In this document: piece after piece, positions 21,051 through 26,167 of the stretch | How positions within the stretch are numbered: position 1 is the stretch's first letter | Layout of the letters: every line of letters begins with the position of its first letter | Assembly (NCBI GenBank): GCA_035695065.1 | Contig: DASSEW010000065.1 | Location: 1 to 26,167, forward strand | Direction: 5' to 3' | Length of the DNA: 26,167 nt | From: 66-474 sp035695065 | GTDB taxonomy: Bacteria; Pseudomonadota; Gammaproteobacteria; Xanthomonadales; Rhodanobacteraceae | Program-made: the position numbers and the translations under genes | The notes under the pieces: generated by a model | What the model was told of the DNA's origin: nothing | Databases searched by the model: none | What the model saw: the letters and a program-made list of their open reading frames with translations, nothing else

Positions 21051-22271
21051 TCAGGTCGGGCGCAGCAGCAGGCGAATGTCGGTGCCGATCATGCGCTGAT
21101 CGACGACCCGCAACGACTTGCGTCCGGCCATTTCCGCCAGCGGCGGCAGGTGCAGCAACGGCCGGGCAAGATCGCCCAGCAACACCGGCGCCACGTAAAG
21201 CAGCAGCTCGTCCACCAGCTCCGCGTCGAACAATGCACCGCACAGCGACGGCCCGGCCTCGACCTGCAGTTCGTTGATCTCGCGCGCGGCGAGCAGGTGC
21301 ATCGCGGCGGCGAGATCGAAACGGCCCTGCGCATCCACCGGCACCGGCGCGAGTTCTGTGCGCGCATAGCGCTGGTCGCGCGGCTGCGCATCCGGCGCGT
21401 GCAACACCAGCGTCGGCGCGCTGCCATCGAGCAGGTGGGCGTTAGCGGGCAAGGCATTGAGCTGGGCGTCGAGAATGATGCGCAAAGGTGGAATGAAAGC
21501 CGCGCGCAAGCTTGTCTCCCTCTCCCCGCCGGGGAGAGGGTTGGGGTGAGGGGGGACTTTTGCGGATGTATTCGCAGCCCCCTCACCCTGCCCTCTCCCC
21601 ACGGGGGAGAGGGTTTCAGAAACAGGCAACCGCACCGTCAACCTTGGATCGTCCGCGCGCGCCGTGCCCGCGCCGGTCAGGATGGCCGAACTGCGTGCGC
21701 GCCAGCGCTGCACGTCGGTACGCGCCGCTTCGCCGGTAATCCATTTCGATTCGCCGCTGCCCAGCGCGGTGCGGCCGTCCAGGCTCATCGCGAGTTTCAC
21801 CCGCGCCCAAGGCCGGCCGCGTTCGATCCGCGAAAAAAAGCCGCAATTCAATTCGCGCGCGGCGTTGCTCATCAAGCCGGCCTGCACCTCGATGCCGGCT
21901 TCGCGCAAACGGCGCAGACCACCACCGGCGGTTTTCGGATTCGGATCCTCGCAAGCCGCGATCACGCGCGCGACGCCGGCTTCCACCAGTGCATCCGCGC
22001 AGGGCGGCGTACGACCATGATGCGCGCACGGCTCCAGCGTGACGTAGGCCGTTGCGCCGCGCGCGCGTTCACCCGCGGCGCGCAAGGCGAACACTTCCGC
22101 ATGCGGCTCGCCGGCGCGTTCGTGCCAGCCTTCGCCGACCACTTCGCCCTCGCGGGCGATCGCGCAGCCGACGCGCGGGTTCGGCTGCGTGGTGTAAAGG
22201 CCGCGCTCGGCGAGACGCAGTGCGCGGGCCATGAACGCATGATCGATGGCGGAGAATTCGCTCAATCGCAT
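21051..22271 (-). CDS. ribD: Bifunctional diaminohydroxyphosphoribosylaminopyrimidine deaminase / reductase, with repeat insertion
   Basis: RibD deaminates and then reduces the pyrimidine intermediate of riboflavin synthesis. The 406-residue protein is longer than E. coli RibD (about 367). The zinc deaminase domain has the ligand motif HAE at 57-59 and PCAHHGRTPPC with Cys82 and Cys91. The reductase domain starts near RPWARVKLAMSLDGRTA and has GAGTARADDPRLTVR. Right after that motif about 32 extra residues (about 220-252) are coded by a palindromic repeat, then the family sequence resumes at PPLRIILDAQL. The reading frame is intact, so a working enzyme with an enlarged loop is likely. The gene is 43 nt upstream of the FMN riboswitch. 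Confidence 0.95.
   Translation of the reverse strand: MRLSEFSAIDHAFMARALRLAERGLYTTQPNPRVGCAIAREGEVVGEGWHERAGEPHAEVFALRAAGERARGATAYVTLEPCAHHGRTPPCADALVEAGVARVIAACEDPNPKTAGGGLRRLREAGIEVQAGLMSNAARELNCGFFSRIERGRPWARVKLAMSLDGRTALGSGESKWITGEAARTDVQRWRARSSAILTGAGTARADDPRLTVRLPVSETLSPVGRGQGEGAANTSAKVPPHPNPLPGGERETSLRAAFIPPLRIILDAQLNALPANAHLLDGSAPTLVLHAPDAQPRDQRYARTELAPVPVDAQGRFDLAAAMHLLAAREINELQVEAGPSLCGALFDAELVDELLLYVAPVLLGDLARPLLHLPPLAEMAGRKSLRVVDQRMIGTDIRLLLRPT
21518..21613 (-). repeat. 96-bp double-hairpin palindromic element inserted in ribD
   Basis: Two perfect hairpins with 10-bp arms, CCCTCTCCCC/GGGGAGAGGG, lie at 21518-21540 and 21591-21613. Between them GGGGTGAGGGG and its inverse CCCCCTCACCC pair again, so the whole element is a large inverted repeat. 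Its 96 bp are exactly 32 codons. The encoded peptide contains PHPNPLPGGERE on the minus strand; the ribE element gives the related PHPNPLPQAGEG. Confidence 0.9.
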
Positions 22272-22285
22272 TCCCTTCCGTCAAC

Positions 22286-22380
22286 CGTCATTCCGGACGC
22301 CGCGTAGCGGCGATCCGGAATCCAGCGACTTTGCTTTGCATTGGTAAGACACTGGATTCCCGCTTTCGCGGGAATGACGA
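22286..22380. repeat. Paired inverted repeats upstream of ribD
   Basis: The left unit reads GTCATTCCGGA, a GCCGCGTAGCGGC hairpin, then TCCGGAATCCAG. The right unit reads CACTGGATTCCCGCTTTCG and CGGGAATGACG. Each unit folds into a hairpin, and the two are inverted copies of each other's ends (GTCATTCC at left, GGAATGAC at right). This fills the gap between nrdR and ribD, so a ribD promoter is hard to place here. Confidence 0.8.
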
Positions 22381-22412
22381 CATTGGAAGCACGACCGCTT
22401 GCGACGTGGCTT

Positions 22413-22937
22413 CTAACGCTTCTTGTTCTTGTCGATGCGCACGATCTCGGCGCCGCCGAGCAACGGCAACTGGCCTTCGCCCGGCAGGTCGCGCTCGAGC
22501 CGATCCAGTTCCTCGCGGAAATCGGCGACGTCCTCGAACGAGCGATAGACCGAGGCGTAACGCACGTAGCCGATGTGGTCGAGCTTGCGCAGTTCGGTCA
22601 TCACGAACTCGCCGACACGACGGCTGGGCAATTCGCGTTCAGTGGTCATGCGCAACTGGTGCACCACCGCGCGCACCGCGGCCTCGATCTGTTCCTCGGA
22701 AACGGGACGCTTGTGCAGCGCGCGGTCGAAGCCGGTGCGCAGCTTGCGCGCGTCGAAGGCTTCGCGGCGGCCGTCGTCCTTGATGATCGCGGGCAGCTTG
22801 AGCTCCACCGTCTCCTGCGTGGAAAAGCGCTCGCCGCAGGCCGAACACTCGCGCCGGCGGCGGATGGTGGCGCCGTCGTCGGACACGCGCGAATCGATCA
22901 CGCGGGTGTCGCTGTGCTGGCAGAAGGGACAGTGCAT
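22413..22937 (-). CDS. nrdR: Transcriptional repressor NrdR
   Basis: NrdR senses ATP/dATP through an ATP-cone domain and represses ribonucleotide reductase genes. From MHCPFCQHSD the protein has 174 residues. The zinc ribbon uses Cys3, Cys6, Cys31 and Cys34 (CPFC and CSACGERFST). The ATP-cone follows at about 46-136, starting PAIIKDDGRREAFDARKL. The tail ends in a Lys-rich KNKKR. An upstream in-frame ATG at 22982 was rejected because the zinc ribbon should begin at residue 2-3. It follows glyA and precedes ribD, a common order in proteobacteria. A repeat arm lies just before the start codon. Confidence 0.96.
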   Translation of the reverse strand: MHCPFCQHSDTRVIDSRVSDDGATIRRRRECSACGERFSTQETVELKLPAIIKDDGRREAFDARKLRTGFDRALHKRPVSEEQIEAAVRAVVHQLRMTTERELPSRRVGEFVMTELRKLDHIGYVRYASVYRSFEDVADFREELDRLERDLPGEGQLPLLGGAEIVRIDKNKKR

Positions 22938-22946
22938 GAGAGCGAA

Positions 22947-23158
22947 GGATTGGGGATGAGTAGTGGGGGCGTTCTGACGCAACGTTTTGGTGAGTGAATG
23001 TGTCCGCAGAAAGGAGCAGCCGAGCCGTAAAGCTCGCCGAGGATTTTAATCCAGGGCGCCCCCGCTACCCACCCCCAAATCCCTTGTTCGGAGCGCCCCC
23101 GCTACCCGCCCCCAATCCCCTGCCTGGAGCGCCCTCGCCACTCACCCCTCGTCCCTAC
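22947..23158. repeat. Tandem and inverted G/C-rich repeats between glyA and nrdR
   Basis: Three units of about 36 bp follow each other at 23053-23090, 23091-23126 and 23127-23158, with the pattern GAGCGCCCCCGCTACCCGCC then CCCAATCCCCTGCC. The third is more diverged. An inverted copy lies at 22947-22975 next to the nrdR start. The same element flanks 14320-14420. The glyA stop codon sits at the edge of the third unit. The middle part (22976-23052) contains no gene that I can see. Confidence 0.75.
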
Positions 23159-24423
23159 CCGTAGACCGGAAACCTCGCGCACTGCGCGTTCACCAGCCCG
23201 CGCACGCGCTCGATTACCTTCTCGTCGCTGGGCGCATCCAGCACGTCGCAGATCCAGCCGGCGAGTTCGGCGCAATCGCTTTCCTTGTAGCCGCGCGTGG
23301 TGACGGCCGGGGTCCCGATGCGCAGACCGGAGGTGACGAACGGCTTCTGCGGATCGTTGGGCACCGCGTTCTTGTTGACGGTGATGTGCGCGCTGCCGAG
23401 CGCGGCTTCCGCATCCTTGCCGGTAAGTTTCTTTCCGATCAGGTCCACCAGGAACAGGTGGTTCTCGGTGCCGCCGGAGACGATCTTGTAGCCGCGCTCC
23501 ATCAGCGCCTTCGCCATCGCCTTGGCGTTCTTCACCACCTGCTGCTGGTAGCTCTTGAATGAAGGTTCCAGAGCTTCCTTGAACGCAACCGCCTTGGCGG
23601 CGATCACGTGCATCAGCGGGCCACCCTGGATGCCGGGGAACACGATGGACTGCAATTTCTTCTCGATCTCCTCGGCCTTGTCGCCCATGGCTGAAGCCTT
23701 GGCGACGATCAAGCCGCCGCGCGGACCGCGCAAGGTCTTGTGGGTGGTGGAGGTGACCACGTGCGCGTGCGGCAGCGGGCTCGGATACACGCCCGCGGCA
23801 ACCAGGCCCGCCACGTGCGCCATGTCCACGAACAGGTAGGCGCCGACCTTGTCGGCAATCGCGCGGAAGCGCGCCCAGTCCATCACCTGCGAGTAGGCGC
23901 TGAAGCCGGCCACCACCATCTTCGGCTTGTGTTCCAGCGCGAGCTTCTCGATCTCGTCGTAATCAACGAGGCCCTGGTCATTCACGCCATATTGCACGGC
24001 ATTCAAAATCTTTCCGGACAGATTGACCTTGGCGCCGTGGGTGAGATGGCCGCCGTGCGCCAGCGACATGCCGAGGATCGTGTCGCCTGGTTGCAGCAGC
24101 GCGAAGTACACCGCCTGGTTGGCCTGGGAGCCCGAGTGCGGCTGCACGTTGGCGTAGTCGCAGTCGAACAGCTTCTTCAGCCGCTCGATCGCGAGGCGTT
24201 CGGCGACGTCCACGTATTCGCAGCCGCCGTAATAACGCTTGCCCGGATAGCCTTCCGCGTACTTGTTGGTCAGCACCGAACCCTGCGCTTCCAGCACGCG
24301 CGGGCTGGCGTAGTTCTCGGAGGCAATCAGCTCGACGTGATCCTCCTGCCGCTGGCGCTCGTGGCGGATCGCCTCGGCCAGTTCGTCGTCGTAGCCGGCG
24401 ATATGCATCTCGTGGGAGTACAT
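23155..24423 (-). CDS. glyA: Serine hydroxymethyltransferase
   Basis: GlyA is the pyridoxal-phosphate enzyme that turns serine and tetrahydrofolate into glycine and methylenetetrahydrofolate. The 422-residue protein has ELIASENYAS, TNKYAEGYPGKRYYGG, HSGSQAN, FVDMAHVAGLVAAG and STTHKTLRGPRGG, in which the PLP lysine falls at residue 229, the same number as in E. coli. The ATG at 24423-24421 has GAGGAC as a Shine-Dalgarno site. The open frame extends upstream into ettA antisense sequence, which is not coding. A -10-like TACCAT at 24466-24461 may be its promoter, but no good -35 is seen. It is likely the first gene of the minus-strand group. Confidence 0.97.
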   Translation of the reverse strand: MYSHEMHIAGYDDELAEAIRHERQRQEDHVELIASENYASPRVLEAQGSVLTNKYAEGYPGKRYYGGCEYVDVAERLAIERLKKLFDCDYANVQPHSGSQANQAVYFALLQPGDTILGMSLAHGGHLTHGAKVNLSGKILNAVQYGVNDQGLVDYDEIEKLALEHKPKMVVAGFSAYSQVMDWARFRAIADKVGAYLFVDMAHVAGLVAAGVYPSPLPHAHVVTSTTHKTLRGPRGGLIVAKASAMGDKAEEIEKKLQSIVFPGIQGGPLMHVIAAKAVAFKEALEPSFKSYQQQVVKNAKAMAKALMERGYKIVSGGTENHLFLVDLIGKKLTGKDAEAALGSAHITVNKNAVPNDPQKPFVTSGLRIGTPAVTTRGYKESDCAELAGWICDVLDAPSDEKVIERVRGLVNAQCARFPVYG

Positions 24424-24517
24424 CGCAGTCCTCGCGCTGATGGGTGTGTGCGGGAGCGAAATGGTAGCCGTTTCCGGCTTCCCGCGCCGCGCGCTGGCGC
24501 ACCGGCGCGGGAGCCGC

Positions 24518-24523
24518 GATAAT
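24518..24523 (+). promoter_or_regulatory. Possible -10 element of ettA
   Basis: GATAAT lies 75 nt before the ettA start codon. No clear -35 is found at 16-18 bp upstream. If it is used, the repeat at 24542-24565 would be in the 5' untranslated leader. Confidence 0.35.
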
Positions 24524-24541
24524 GCAGGGTTTGGCTCAACA

Positions 24542-24565
24542 GTCGCGCGCAGGCGCGCTCCTACA
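24542..24565. repeat. REP-like repeat in the ettA leader
   Basis: GTCGCGCGC-AG-GCGCGCTCC followed by TACA matches the GTAGGAGCGCGC-type extragenic palindrome known from many xanthomonads and pseudomonads. The arms GCGCGC/GCGCGC form a hairpin. Single copy here, 33 nt upstream of the ettA start codon. Confidence 0.75.
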
Positions 24566-24597
24566 GGAGCCGACCGGCCGGGCGCAGGAAACTTCCC

Positions 24598-26167
<1,570 letters not shown>

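Noticed and set aside
21518..21613. Frameshift or assembly error in ribD
   Set aside because: The frame is continuous, the insert is exactly 96 bp, and conserved RibD sequence resumes in phase on both sides.
23053..23158. Possible CRISPR array
   Set aside because: The three units are contiguous and diverged with no regular unique spacers, and no cas genes are nearby.

Overview
The window is a GC-rich bacterial chromosome segment made almost entirely of housekeeping genes. Gene order and protein motifs point to a gammaproteobacterium of the Lysobacterales (Xanthomonadales), probably Rhodanobacteraceae or a close relative. Supporting signs are a dcw cluster without murD, a RibB fused to a degenerate GTP cyclohydrolase II domain, the order glyA-nrdR-ribD-ribE-ribBA-ribH-nusB-thiL-pgpA, and many small hairpin repeats of the kind common in xanthomonads. 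The taxonomic call is inference from gene order and motifs.

Layout. (1) Positions 1-10061, minus strand: the division and cell wall operon mraZ-rsmH-ftsL-ftsI-murE-murF-mraY-ftsW-murG-murC. Most junctions overlap by 4 to 11 bases. It is read from one clear promoter that carries four 10-bp-spaced MraZ boxes and a perfect 15-bp palindrome between its -35 and -10. (2) 10062-10494: no gene, but a patchwork of hairpin repeats including two copies of a unit spaced about 122 bp. (3) 10495-10852, minus: RNase P RNA (rnpB). (4) 10880-11695, minus: rsmI. It diverges from the plus-strand envelope genes lpoA-yraN-dolP (11788-14315). (5) 14437-16465, plus: a GlcD-type FAD oxidoreductase and a uracil-DNA glycosylase-family protein. 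(6) 16530-24423, minus: glyA, nrdR, ribD, an FMN riboswitch, then ribE-ribBA-ribH-nusB-thiL-pgpA. (7) 24598 to the end, plus: ettA, cut by the window edge.

How the genes work together. The dcw operon makes the peptidoglycan precursor (MurE, MurF, MraY, MurG, MurC) and the septal synthase (FtsW, FtsI, FtsL). lpoA and dolP encode outer-membrane lipoproteins that support peptidoglycan synthesis and envelope integrity. The rib genes make riboflavin and are placed under an FMN riboswitch with a visible terminator. ThiL makes thiamine diphosphate, PgpA makes phosphatidylglycerol, and NusB acts in antitermination.

The most unusual signal is repeat content. At least four kinds of short palindromic or low-complexity repeats lie between genes and also inside essential genes without breaking the frame: murE (twice), ribD, ribE, ribBA, thiL and the uracil-DNA glycosylase-family gene. 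One repeat supplies the stop codons of two convergent genes, and another appears to supply the ribosome-binding site of ribH. This resembles the in-frame palindromic elements known from Rickettsia, but in an unrelated lineage.
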